Source of the DNA: Crambe crambe
Lineage: Eukaryota; Porifera; Demospongiae; Poecilosclerida; Crambeidae
Reading direction: 5' to 3'
Length of the DNA: 64,000 nucleotides
Assembly: GCA_963924555.1 (NCBI GenBank)
Contig: OZ004593.1
Coordinates: 1,612,001 to 1,676,000 of the forward strand
Both the position numbers and the translations under genes were made by a program. This document shows, piece by piece, positions 32,040 through 44,300 of the stretch. Position 1 is the first letter of the stretch, and each line of letters begins with the position of its first letter. Below the pieces are notes generated by a model. It did not search any database. It had not been told where the DNA came from and worked only from the letters and a program-made list of their open reading frames with translations.

Positions 32040-33165
32040 TTGATAAGAGCCAGAGATTGAGAGTGTGGAGCGCTAAATTGTTGAGCAGCTGGATGCTAAG
32101 TCTTAGACACAAGAAGCTTTGCTAGCTTTGCTAGCTTTGCTCACAGAGGCTTGCTCTTGACATGTCTTTAAAATTCCTTGGTCTCAGGTGCTGTTTTGCT
32201 CACAGAGCTAGAGATGGGGAAAGTTGTTCTGAGATGCAATGTTTTTTGGTCATCCCACAGCTTGAGTCGTTGAAATGGGGAGTGAGTCTAGAGCCTAGCA
32301 TTGATTTTATGGACCCTACACTTACAGGTTCCTTTGGTGGATCTGGCCACGTGATCATATAAACTTGTGTTCGTACACACCTTGTACAAATTATGCACAG
32401 GGCAGTGCAAGCATACACCCTTAAAAAAAAACAACAATCCCTCCATTTAGCACCTCATGAATTCTACCTTCTAACAACATTGTGCCACACCCCTATTCCT
32501 AGGCCTATAACTCTATTATATGCACTGCATAAACACTGCACTGGCTTGTTTGGGAAACATTAACAACATCACTGCACTATCAGGTAGCAACCATCCATGC
32601 AATAAGGTCAACACGAGCATAGTCAGCCCCACCCACTCACCCAGCTTAGTAGCAGCCCACCCACTCACATTAATAGCAGCCCCACCTACATTATTGTAGC
32701 TAGCAACCCCATGTAGATAGCTAGCTAAGCTCTTGGTAATCAGACCTTACCTTTTTGTAGATGTCTTCTCTCCTTTTTAAAGTCTCTTCAAACCACAGTA
32801 GCTAGTTGTTCAAATGATAGTTGTCATGTGATCACTCAAGGTCATGTGATCTTGATGATGTCATAATAATAAATATGTATTGTTAATAAATATGTATTGT
32901 GTAGCTGTGCTTAACAGCAACCATTCTACAGAAATGTCTGCTTATTTTCTATTGGATCTCACATAGCTAGCTAGAGGTAGGACTTCATGGCAATAGCTAG
33001 TTTACATGGTTGGCAACTGACACTAAGTAACTGCCTAGCTACAGCAATCAAAATGGTTGTCAGCTTGCCACCTAGCAGTGAAAAAATAAAGTAGGAAGTT
33101 TCTTGAAAGAGCCTCACCATAACCATGAACATGTGTGGTCATTAAGTTATGAAGCAAGGAAACTA
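32040..33165 (+). repeat. Duplicated segment S2, copy A
   Basis: Homologous in order to 57830-59145 (copy B) and 59575-60270 (copy C). Landmarks are GGATGCTAAGTCTTAGACAC, TTCCTTGGTCTCAGGTGCTG, TGGGGAGTGAGTCTAGAGCC and TTGTGCCACACCCCTATTCC. Its right part (GGTCATGTGATC, CAGAAATGTCTGCTTATT) also recurs at 30995-31250. Confidence 0.8.
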
Positions 33166-33358
33166 CACCCTTTAATTTAACAGCATAGCTACGTACATAA
33201 TCACACATGCAGTGCTAAGATAATCTCATGAAAATAATAGCTATTAACATAAAATGGCTAGTTAATTTGACACTAGAGCAATAGAAATGTGCAGTTGCTC
33301 TGTTTTATGCTTACTTGAGCTGTAATAATAGCTGTATTAACAAGCCCACAAGTTATTT

Positions 33359-33500
33359 GTGAAGCTCTGAATGTCTAGATTCAGATGAAAAGTTATAATT
33401 ATTACTGTTCTTTCAGAAACCTATTTCTCTAGTTGCTGAGGACCTACAGCAGCAGGACGTGAAGCTAATATGACCATCAATAAGCCTATGGATTGAAGCA
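33359..33500 (-). pseudogene. NACHT-domain relic
   Basis: GTGAAGCTCTGAATG, ATTCAGATGAAAAG, CTGTTCTTTCAGAAACC, TAGTTGCTGAGGA and GCAGCAGGACGTGAAGCTA correspond in order to the NACHT coding sequence around 42890-43040 of the intact NLR, with deletions. It encodes remnants of the ASRPAA and ATRQIEVLGFLKEQ region. No open frame survives. Confidence 0.75.
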
Positions 33501-33920
33501 TGGAGGTAGCTACGTAGCTACTAACCAAGCCATGTCTTTTTCTTTAGCTGCTCAAGATATTTAATAAGTTAACTCACCAGCTTCATGACAGATGAGTACA
33601 GGCACTAAGTGTAGGTCTCTAGCTATGTGATTAGAGATATCTAATGTATAATAATAGATTCATGCTGAGTTGATAAGACATATAATGTTATTCGTAAAGA
33701 AGGGGTTTGGTACTCTCGTCAGCATCAGAGACTTTAACCTCTGATCCCAGGTTACGGGACGAGGACCCCAGAGTACGTGGTAACCCAAAAATTAAAATTT
33801 GATGCAACATCAAAAGCTATAATTGCATCTTGTTCTTCTTACTACTAGACAGTCCTTTTCCTTTTGTCTTCGTTACTTCACTATAGAAGATCATTCACGA
33901 TAAAACAGTAAAAGCAATGC
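33501..33920. other. Spacer downstream of the truncated NLR
   Basis: Contains the second copy of palindromic repeat R3 (33711-33795). No gene. Confidence 0.6.
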
Positions 33921-36900
33921 TTATGTAGCAAACTTAGCTAGCAAGCTACTGCTCCATGGAAGAAAAAACTTTAAAGGATATTGTTCAGAGATTGTGTAAG
34001 TATCTTCATCAACTCGTGTAATGTAGTTCCAAGGCAAGAGCCTCTGTATCACTTTACATCCAACTTTGTTTAATTTCAGTGTGTTGAGGTTATGACAGTA
34101 TTTGATCGAGTCACCAATAGCAGTTGCACCTTCTTCTTCAATTTTGCTATGACTGATATCAAGACTCTGCAATTTACTGCAACACTTCATGAGACCATGT
34201 ATGCTATCATTTCCAATGCTATTGTAGGAAACATCTAATACCTGCAAACTGCTGCAATGCATAAGAGCTTTAGCTAGCACATTAATGTCACCTGCTGCAA
34301 AATGATTGTCATTAATACTGATAGTGTGCAAGTTACTGCAGCATATTATAGCATCAGCGAGGTCCCCCACTCCGCCATCAAGGCCAATATAGTTAGATGA
34401 AATATGCAATATATGCAGTGTGCTACAATGCTTAACAGCTTGAGCAAGAGCATGTATGCCACCTTTTCTTAAGCGATTATGAGATATATTGAGTGTGTGC
34501 AGATACTTACAGTGCTTTAAAGCATTGAGAAGAGCCACAGCACCATCAGCCCCAACACCATCAGCCACAGCACCATCAGCCACAGCACCATCAATATAAT
34601 TGTAACTAATATCGAGTGTATGCAGTCTGCTATGCTGGTTTATAGCACTAGCAAGAGCTGCTGAACCATCATTTTTAATTCGATTATGGCTGACATCAAG
34701 TGTGTGTAAGTTAATACAGCACTTAATAGCAACAGCAAGGGCTTTTATACCATTATTACCAATACTATTTCGACTGATATCGAGAATATGCAAGTTACTG
34801 CAGCACGAGATTGCTTTGACAAGAGCCTGTGAACCATCTTCACCAAGACTATTATCAGCAATGATGAGTTTACTTAAATTGCAGCAGGGTTTAATGCCAC
34901 CACTAAGAGCTTTAGCACCATCTTTACCAAGGTTATTTTTAGCTATATCAAGAGCATGCAAGTTACTGCCACAAATTTTCAACATAGAAGCAATGGCTTT
35001 TATGCCACCTCCATCACCTATGTCATTTCCATGAACATCTATTTCACTTAATGCTTTGGATTTTTTAAGACCTTTAGCAAGAGATTTTATACCTTCTTGA
35101 CCAATGCAAGCTTGTCTTAGGCTGAGTATTTTTAAGTCAGAACATTTCTTTAGGCACTGAGAAAGAGGCTTTATGCCACTAGCAAAATCACTGGGGCCAA
35201 TTTCAAGAGTATGCATTTTAGAGCATTTTTTAATGATATCAGCAACAGCATTGAATCCATTTATATCATTCCTGTGGATTTTTAGAGAAAGCAAATTTGA
35301 ACGACCTTTCAGAACACTAGCAAGTGCTTTGGTACCATCATCTCCGATTAAATTGCCTGACAAATCCAGTGATGTTAAGTTTGTACAATATTTCAAAGCA
35401 TCAGCAAGTGTTCTGATGCCATTGAAACCAATAGAGTTGCTTGAAAGATCAAGTAATGTTAAACTTGTGGAATTTATTCTCAAGGTATGATAAGCAAATT
35501 CTTTCACGCCAGCATCACCCATTGAATTATTGGATAGGTTGAGTGAACTTATCCTTGTACAGACCTTCAAACCATCTGCAAGAGTAACGGCACCTTCATG
35601 ATCAATCAAATTTTTGGATAAATCCAGGTAAGTCAATTTTGTGCAGTTTCGTAGGCTATTGGCAAAAGCTTTCATACCATTAATGCCAATCGAGTTGTTC
35701 GATAAATTAAGTGAAGTTAGATTTGTACATAGTTCCAAAAAACCAGTTATCCTTGTTAAACCCTTATCACAAATTAAATTGCTGGACAAATTAAGTTTGC
35801 ATAGGCTTTCAAAGTTATGCTTATCAGGATGACTTCTTGGAAGTTCATGGTATTTTGGTATGCACAAAGATATTGCAGCTGCTCCATCACCTCTACCTTC
35901 AATATCAAGCGAATCAAAGATAATATTATTTTTGACTTTTAGCAAGGAATTAGCACCACACTGAGTGATTTTGTTATTCCACAAAAACAGTTTGAAATAT
36001 TTGAAGATTTTTTCTGGTATGCCTCTAGTAATGGCCATTGCTCCATCATTGCCAATAAGATTGCAGCTCAAATCAAGAGTGTGAAGACTGAGGCATGATT
36101 TCATACAGTAAGAAAGAGCTGTTGCTCCTTCATCACCTACACGATTAAGGCTGAGTTCAAGAATCTCAATGTTGCTGCATTCAATACCAGCACAGAGAAT
36201 CTTTGCTCCTTCATCAGTAATGCTGCAACCGATAAGGCTAAGTCTCCTACACACAGAGTTCATTCTGAGATCATTTGAAATCATCTTGACTTCTATTAGT
36301 TCAAGATGGTAAAAACTCATGTTTACATCCAGCAATTTACTGATAACAGGGCACAAATAAAACCGAAGGTGGAGCAAAGAAGATAGATGCTGCTTGGTAT
36401 AATCAGTAAAATACACATTGGTGAAATTATCACACTGTGATTTGAAAGATTCGACCAAAGTTTGTGGAAGGACATCAGAAGAATAAAGCTGATTACTGTC
36501 CGAGGCATCAATCTTAAGAATTTGAATATTAGAGTGGTTCAGATCACTAGTTAGAGCTTTTACTGCTTCTTTCCCAAGCTGAGTGTTAGTAATGTCTAAA
36601 ACTTCCAACGAAGGTAGAGCATGCATCAGTTTATTAACCATTTTCAATTGTTCAGCAACACAATTATGACCATGAAAACACAAAGTAGTCACTGATGACA
36701 ATTTGTCTCCAGCCTTTTCATCAAGGATGTCTATTCCTTCTTCCCTTAAAGTGCACTCATCAAATACAAGCTTACTTATAGTATTTTGTGTTGCATGGGA
36801 AACAACAAAAGCAATGGCAGCAAAGTCTGAAGGAGTAAAGAAATTATCTTTGAAGGAGAGACTACTATCCTCTACTACGATATCACATGTGCTTGGTTGC

Positions 36901-37832
36901 TGAGACTCAAAGGAACACTGGACTCTGTACAATGTTCCATATTCTATTTTTTCAAGCAAATCATCAAATTTTATGTGGTTTCCAAATTTGACCAACCCAC
37001 AATAAAACTTCCAAACTACTTGCAAATGTTTAGCATTTCCATGCTCACTGATTGCTTTAGTTTGTTGGTCGTCATCAAGATCAGATATGTGGCACGCTGC
37101 AAGAAATTCTTGAAAAGTAAGATGAAGAAACGTGTATAGTTTTTGAAATCCATGCTGCAAAGCTACTTTGTCTACATTGATAAGTCCAAGGTAATCTCTG
37201 TTGCTGTGAACAGAAAAATAAGCTTTTACTTCTTTTTCACTCACGACTTGTTTTGATTTTACGGTGGTTTCAAAAGCAAGTTTGCATATTTTTTTATATG
37301 CTTTCCTCTCAAAAGAAGGTAAAGATTCAACTGATTCGATATAAAATTCTTCATCATCGTTTGATTTATGTAACGTACGCAGAAAAAAACATATAGTGAA
37401 TTCATTGTATATACCAGTTTCTGTTTCGGGAAGGTTTCGACCACCCTGAGCAAGAAAGTACACCATGGCAGTGTGTATAGGTAAATAGCACATGTGAGGG
37501 TAGTGATCAAGGTATTTGACTAATTCCGAGTGTTTTGATTCATCTGAAAATTTGTATTCTTGTATACACTCAGTTATTTGTTCTTTTAGAAATCCAAGGA
37601 CTTCTATTTGTCTAGTTGCCGAGGACTTAAAATCAGTAACAGCAGCAGGGCGAGAGGCTATCATGACAACAGCTCTTGGAAGCTCTGATCTTTTGATAAG
37701 CCTATGAATGTATGTGTCCTTCTTCTTAGGCAAGTATTCATCTAAGCCATCAAGGATAAAGCAAAGCCCCAAACCATTGTATTTATGTACATACTTAACA
37801 ATGTCATCTAATGCTGAATCATTGTCAGAGTA
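33921..37832 (-). pseudogene. Large NLR (NACHT-LRR) missing N-terminus and P-loop
   Basis: About 1300 open codons with no internal stop. The open frame begins just after a TAA at 37833-37835 with YSDNDSALDDIVKYVHKY and enters the Walker B region GLCFILDGLDEYLP. It continues through the sensor-like MIASRPAAV, the NACHT C-terminal helices (FLHLTFQEFLAACHI) and roughly 25-28 RNase-inhibitor-type LRRs (for example LTSLNLSNNSIGINGMKAFA), ending LLAKFAT. Compared with the intact paralog at 38385-44750 it stops exactly in the middle of the NACHT (paralog: NCYYDNDTDIVKY). Everything upstream (Death, Ig, P-loop) is replaced by sequence matching the 3' flank of the neighbouring gene. No acceptor site or usable ATG lies at the join, so ATP binding is lost and expression is doubtful, although the long clean frame means truncation was recent or the product is still selected. 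Its LRRs are far more diverged from each other than in the neighbour. Confidence 0.8.
34535..34593 (-). repeat. 18-bp microduplication inside the truncated NLR
   Basis: GCCACAGCACCATCA-type units repeated about three times expand one LRR loop, giving DGAVADGAVADGVGADGAVA in the protein. It is in frame. Confidence 0.8.
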
Positions 37833-38384
37833 TTAGGACCGCAGAGTGAGAAAAGTATGCAGGGTTCTGCCCAGGATTCTTGAGTGGTGGCTGAAATCTC
37901 CCACATTATAAGATTAGGAGTGTCCAGATGATCAAAACCAAGCCTAAAGTACTACAGCCGAGTAGCGGCCAATAGAGCCAAGTGGTGGCCGAAATAGCCA
38001 AATGGTGGCCACTGTCGACAAGTGCGGGCAGATTGCACCTCCATCATCTCAAATTTGACTCTAACCAAATCAAACTAACCAAACTATTTATACGGTATGA
38101 AAATAAGATTATAATTATATATAGACCATCTTGCGTTGTCATAGAAGAATAACTTCATTCTTTGTATTGTTCACTGCAGTAACAGCAAGCTATCTCGTAA
38201 CAATACTATCAGACCATCAGAATTAATATATCATGCTCTCTGATCAATATGCAGGTTTCTGCAATAATTGAGAGCACAGGCAAGATCCTCGCTAATATGA
38301 AGTGTAGCTATGCAAGTTACTGCAGTTTTTAAGTGCATAAGTAAGATACTTTACACCCTCATTGTCAAAATCAATTTTGCACCA
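37833..38384. other. Junction between truncated NLR and 3' flank of the intact NLR
   Basis: Holds GCAGGGTTCTGCCCAG, AGTGTCCAGATGATCAAAAC, several GTGGCC repeats (AGTGGTGGCCGAAATAGCCA) and degenerate LRR DNA running into 38385. It matches 28338-28861 in order, as expected if both are the 3' flank of duplicated NLR genes. Confidence 0.7.
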
Positions 38385-41300
38385 TCATTGTTGGTCAAGT
38401 ATATGCAGCTTACTGCAGTCTTTGAAGACATTAACAAGATGTTTTATTCCATTATCACCAATACTATTATAACGAATATCAAATGTATGCAGCATACTAC
38501 AGTGTTTAATACCATCAGCAAGATACTTCGCACCATCTGCACCAATAAGATTGGATTGAATATTAAGTGTATGCAGCATACTACAGTGTTTAATACCATC
38601 AGCAAGATACTTCGCACCATCTGCACAAATAAGATTGGAATGAATATTAAGTGTATGCAGCATACTACAGTGTTTAATACCATCAGCAAGATACTCTGCA
38701 CCATCCATATGAATATAATTGTAATGAATATCAAGCATATGCAGCATACTACAGTGTTTAATACCATCAGCAAGATACTTTGCACCATCTGCACAAATAT
38801 TATTGGAATGAATATCAAGCGTATGCAGCATACTACAGTGCTTAATACCATCAGCAAGATACTTTGCACCATTTGCACGAATATGATTGGAATGAATATC
38901 AAGTTTATGCAGATCACTGCAGTCTTTGAAAACATTAGCAAGATCCTCTATTCCATTATCACCAATACTATTACAACTAATATCAAGCGTATGCAGCATA
39001 CTACAGTGTTTAATACCATCAGCAAGATACTTTGCACCATCTGCACAAATATTATTGGAATGAATATCAAGCGTATGCAGCATACTACAGTGCTTAATAC
39101 CATCAGCAAGATACTTTGCACCATTTGCACGAATATGATTGGAATGAATATCAAGTTTATGCAGATCACTGCAGTCTTTGAAAACATTAGCAAGATCCTC
39201 TATTCCATTATCACCAATACTATTACAACTAATATCAAGCGTATGCAGCATACTACAGTGTTTAATACCATCAGCAAGATACTTTGCACCATCTGCACAA
39301 ATATTATTGGAATGAATATCAAGCGTATGCAGCATACTACAGTGCTTAATACCATCAGCAAGATACTTTGCACCGTCTGTACCAATATGATTGGAATGAA
39401 TATCAAGTTTATGCAGATCACTGCAGTCTTTGAAAACATTAGCAAGATCCTCTATTCCATTATCACCAATACTATTACAACTAATATCAAGCGTATGCAG
39501 CATACTACAGTGCTTAATACCATCAGCAAGATACTTTGCACCGTCTGTACCAATATGATTGGAATGAATATCAAGTTTATGCAGATCACTGCAGTCTTTG
39601 AAAACATTAGCAAGATCCTCTATTCCATTATCACCAATACTATTACAACTAATATCAAGCGTATGCAGCATACTACAGTGCTTAATACCATCAGCAAGAT
39701 ACTTTGCACCATCTGCACCAATATCATTGAAATGAATATCAAGTGTATGCAGTTTACAGCAGTCTTTGAAAACATTAGCAAGATCCTTTATTCCATTATT
39801 ACCAATATTATTAGAACCAATATCAAGTGTATGCAGCATACTACAGTGTTTAATACCATCAGCAAGATACTTTGCACCATCTGCACCAATATGATTGGAA
39901 TGAATATCAAGTCTATGCAGATTACTGCAGTGTTTAATACCATCAGCAAGATACTTTGCACCATTTGCACGAATATGATTGGAATGAATATCAAGTTTAT
40001 GCAGATCACTGCAGTCTTTGAAAACATTAGCAAGATCCTCTATTCCATTATCACCAATACTATTACAACTAATATCAAGCGTATGCAGCATACTACAGTG
40101 TTTAATACCATCAGCAAGATACTTTGCACCATCTGCACAAATATTATTGGAATGAATATCAAGCGTATGCAGCATACTACAGTGCTTAATACCATCAGCA
40201 AGATACTTTGCACCGTCTGTACCAATATGATTGGAATGAATATCAAGTTTATGCAGATCACTGCAGTCTTTGAAAACATTAGCAAGATCCTCTATTCCAT
40301 TATCACCAATACTATTACAACTAATATCAAGCGTATGCAGCATACTACAGTGCTTAATACCATCAGCAAGATACTTTGCACCGTCTGTACCAATATGATT
40401 GGAATGAATATCAAGTTTATGCAGATCACTGCAGTCTTTGAAAACATTAGCAAGATCCTCTATTCCATTATCACCAATACTATTACAACTAATATCAAGC
40501 GTATGCAGCATACTACAGTGCTTAATACCATCAGCAAGATACTTTGCACCATCTGCACCAATATGATTGAAATGAATATCAAGTGTATGCAGTTTACAGC
40601 AGTCTTTGAAAACATTAGCAAGATCCTTTATTCCATTATTACCAATATTATTAGAACCAATATCAAGTGTATGCAGCATACTACAGTGTTTAATACCATC
40701 AGCAAGATACTTTGCACCATCTGCACCAATATGATTGGAATGAATATCAAGTCTATGCAGATTACTGCAGTGTTTAATACCATCAGCAAGATACTTTGCA
40801 CCTTCTGCACCAATATCATTGAAACTAGTATCAAGTGTATGCAGTTTACTGCAGTCTTTGAAAATATCAGCAAGATCCTTTATTCCATTATCACCAATAT
40901 GATTGGAACTAATATCAAGTGTATGCAGCATACTACAGTGTTTAATACCATCAGCAAGATACTTTGCACCATCTGCACCAATGCAATTGGAATGAATATC
41001 AAGTGTATGCAGCATACTACCGTGTTTAATACTAAAAGCAAGATACTTTATACCATCAACAAGATACTTTGCACCATTTTCACCAATATCATTGGAATCA
41101 ATATAAAGTGCGTACAGGTTAGTAGAGTTTTTAAGAGCATCAGCAAGACTCTTTGCACCATCATCACCAAAATGATTGGAACCAATATCAAGTGTATGCA
41201 GCACTCTATGACATCTCTGTGTTAATAAATATAATCCTATACTCTCTGCTTCATCACTTCCAATACCTTTACTCTTAAGGCTGAGCGTATTAATAATGGT

Positions 41301-44300
41301 ATCATGTTTACTCTGCAATATAACATCAGCACCATGTTCTGTGATATCATTAGTCCACAAAAGGAGCTTGAATGACTTTTTATCCCTTACTGTATTAGTT
41401 ATTGCTAAAGCTCCTTTATCACCAATGTGATTACAGCTTAAGTCTAGTGTATGGAGATCAACACAATTTTGAATGCTATCAGAAAGAGCCATTGCTCCTT
41501 CATCACTTATCAAGTTAAGAGAAAGTTCCAGTGTTTCAATAGTGCTACATCTTTTAATACCATTGGCAAGAAGTTTAGCTCCTTCATCACAGATATTGCA
41601 GTTTATGAGACTAAATCTGCTGAAAGCTGAACTGCTTCGTATGTCATTTGAGAGGACTTTCACTTCTATCAATTGAAGCTTACAAAAGCTCATATTTACA
41701 TCAGATGACTCACTAATGCAGTAAAAATAGAAAGGCAGAGAAAGTTTGGAAGATAGATCCTTCTTGGTATTATCAGAAAAATAAACATTAACAAAATTCT
41801 TGCAATGGGACATGAAATAATTTATCAGATACTGGGGAAGATCACCAGGTGAATAAAGTGGGTTACTGTCTGAAGCATCAATTTTAAGTACTTTAAGGTT
41901 AGAATGGTTCAAGCCATCAGTTAGAGCATTCACTGCATCTCTACCAAGCTGTGTACTAGTAATGTCCAAGATTTCCAATGATGGCAATGCATGCATTAGT
42001 TTGTTAACTGATGCTAACTGTTGAGTGACACAGTTATGACCATGAAAACATAGAGTAGTCAGTAATGAAATTTTCTCCTTAGCTTTTTTCACTAGTATAC
42101 TTATCCCCTCCTCTACTAATGTGCATCCATCAAATACGAGTGTATCGATAGTACCTTGTGTTGCATTGGAAACAACAAAAGCAATGGCATTGAAATCTGA
42201 AGGAGTTAAAAAGGTATCTTTGAAAGAGAGACCACCATCCTCTACTATACTATTGCAGGTGCAGGGTTGCTGAGATTCAAGAGAACATTGCACTTTGTAT
42301 AAAGTACCATACTGTGCTCTATCAAGTAAAGTTTCAAATTTGTTGTTTTTATCAAACCTGACCAATCCGCAATAGAACTTCCAAACTGCTTGCATCTGTT
42401 TGGCGCTCCCATATTCATCAATGATTCTAGTTTGCTCTTCCTCTTCCAGGTGAGAGATATGGTATGCTGCAAGAAATTCTTGAAAGGTAAGGTGAAGAAA
42501 TGTATACAATTCTTGCATACCATATCTCAAAGCTGCTCTATCAATAGTAATCAAGCCAAGACAATCTTTATCTTTATGGATATCAAAAAAATTGTCTACA
42601 TCATCATGTAACATGACTTGCTTTGAAGATACAGTCATTTCAAAAGCAAGCTTGCAAATTTTCAAATAGGACTCCCTCTCAGAAGGTGGTAAGGATTCAA
42701 TTGATTTTATATAAATATTCTTTTTATCATTACGTAATGTGCGTATAAAGAAGGATATGGTGAAATCATTATATATACCAGTTTCTGTTTCAGGAAGGGT
42801 CTCACTAACCTGACAAAGAAAGCACACCATTGCAGTATGGATAGGCAAATAGCACATATTGTGCACATTAGGGTGGTGATCAAGATATTTGTGAAGCTCT
42901 GAACGTTTGCATTCAGATGAAAAGCTATATTCTTTTATATACTCACATATCTGTTCTTTCAGAAACCCAAGGACTTCTATTTGTCTAGTTGCTGAGGATC
43001 TAAAATCAGCTACAGCAGCAGGACGTGAAGCTACTATCACCATAGATCTAGGAAGCTCCCGTTTAGTAATAAGCTTATGGATATATGTATTGTTAGTCTC
43101 AGGCAGGTACTCATCTAGACCATCAAGTATGAAGCAAAGACCTAAACCACTATGTTTGATTGCATATTTCACAATATCAGTGTCGTTATCATAATAGCAG
43201 TTGAGTATACCCTGCAATTTAATTTCAGGATTGCTATGAAATCCTCGGAGATGGACTAGAAATAAGAGCCTGATATTTCCAAACTCTAGTTCACTTCTGG
43301 CCCAGTCTTGGCTGACTTTGTGGACTAGGGTTGTCTTCCCACTACCAGGACGACCTTCGATCAGCAGACGTACCCCACTACCAATATTACCAAATGCTTT
43401 TTTATACTGGATGCTTTCTTTATCTTTAAAGACATCATCTGCATCTCCTCGGATGGTGCAGCGAGCATATTCTCCAGCATTATTGATGCCCTGCTGTTTG
43501 ATTAGAGCCAAGTTTATATAAGCATTAATGTTAACTGGAGGCCAAGTATCTTCTGGTACTTCAGGCTGTGCAGTATAAATATCAGTAAGTCTTTCCCTGT
43601 ATTTATCTAATGGAGTTTCTATGGTCAACAGTATAGGCTCAGATTCTATACGACCATTACCATCATTGATAATACAGATGTAAGATCCATCCACTGTCAG
43701 ATCATCAATAGAAATTCTGATAATACATTCTCCAGAACCATTACATTTATGATGCTGTTTATTATCGTCTAGTTCTTCCCCATTCTTGTACCACTGGTAT
43801 TTAAAGGAAGCCTCAGAAGGACCAATAGCTTTCACTCCAAGCAGTACAAATTCACTTTCACTTTCTTGGATTTTGGTATCTTGAGATTGGTCAAGAATTC
43901 TCAGGCTTACCAATGATGGTAGAATGCCATGTTTCATGAGATTTTCCTGAAGATTATATGCAAATGCACTTAGTCCTACAGTTTTACTAAAGCAGAAATC
44001 AGAAGTAAAATTGCCCACTTCTTCACCAATTCTGCTACTTGGTGAAGATACACCACCCGAACCTTTCAAGTATTCAAAATACAATTTAACTGAAGCCCCA
44101 TTAACTCCTCCAATTCTGCGCAATAGTTGCAGCCAACAATCAAAGAGACGATCACTCTTTACTATCTCTTTGTATACATGCAACATTAAGTACCTGTACT
44201 TCAGTGGATGTGGTACACTATGGTGTACAGAGAGCAAAGTCTTCTTCACAATCGGAGGGATTAGCTTGGCATTGCTTGTATCCTTGATTAAAGTTGGCAA

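Larger units (their letters stand above)
29879..33358. other. Non-genic spacer built of duplicated segments
   Basis: No gene supported. Contains short hairpins (30441-30518; 30621-30652) and copies of the segment that also appears at 56-60 kb: 30995-31250, 31741-32030 and 32040-33165. The frame at 32162-32362 is partly conserved among the copies but is broken in the others, so I do not call it coding. Confidence 0.6.

Noticed and set aside
32162..32362. Open frame shared by three copies of segment S2
   Set aside because: Copies B and C interrupt or alter the frame, and the whole segment including non-coding parts is equally conserved, so protein constraint is not shown.
38444..40873. Series of 81-codon minus-strand frames repeated every 252/840 bp
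   Set aside because: These are alternate-frame readings of the LRR array; their regular spacing was useful only for finding the higher-order duplication.
38400..41210. Regular direct repeats considered as a CRISPR-like array
   Set aside because: There are no unique spacers between short repeats, the unit codes for an LRR, and the context is eukaryotic.
38310..41225. 971-codon open frame on the plus strand, antisense to the NLR LRR array
   Set aside because: It arises because the 84-bp unit lacks stops in that frame. The translation is a monotonous repeat (MQHTTVFNTISKILCTICTN), with no domain and no independent start or splice evidence. The same effect produces the plus-strand frame at 29003-29740.
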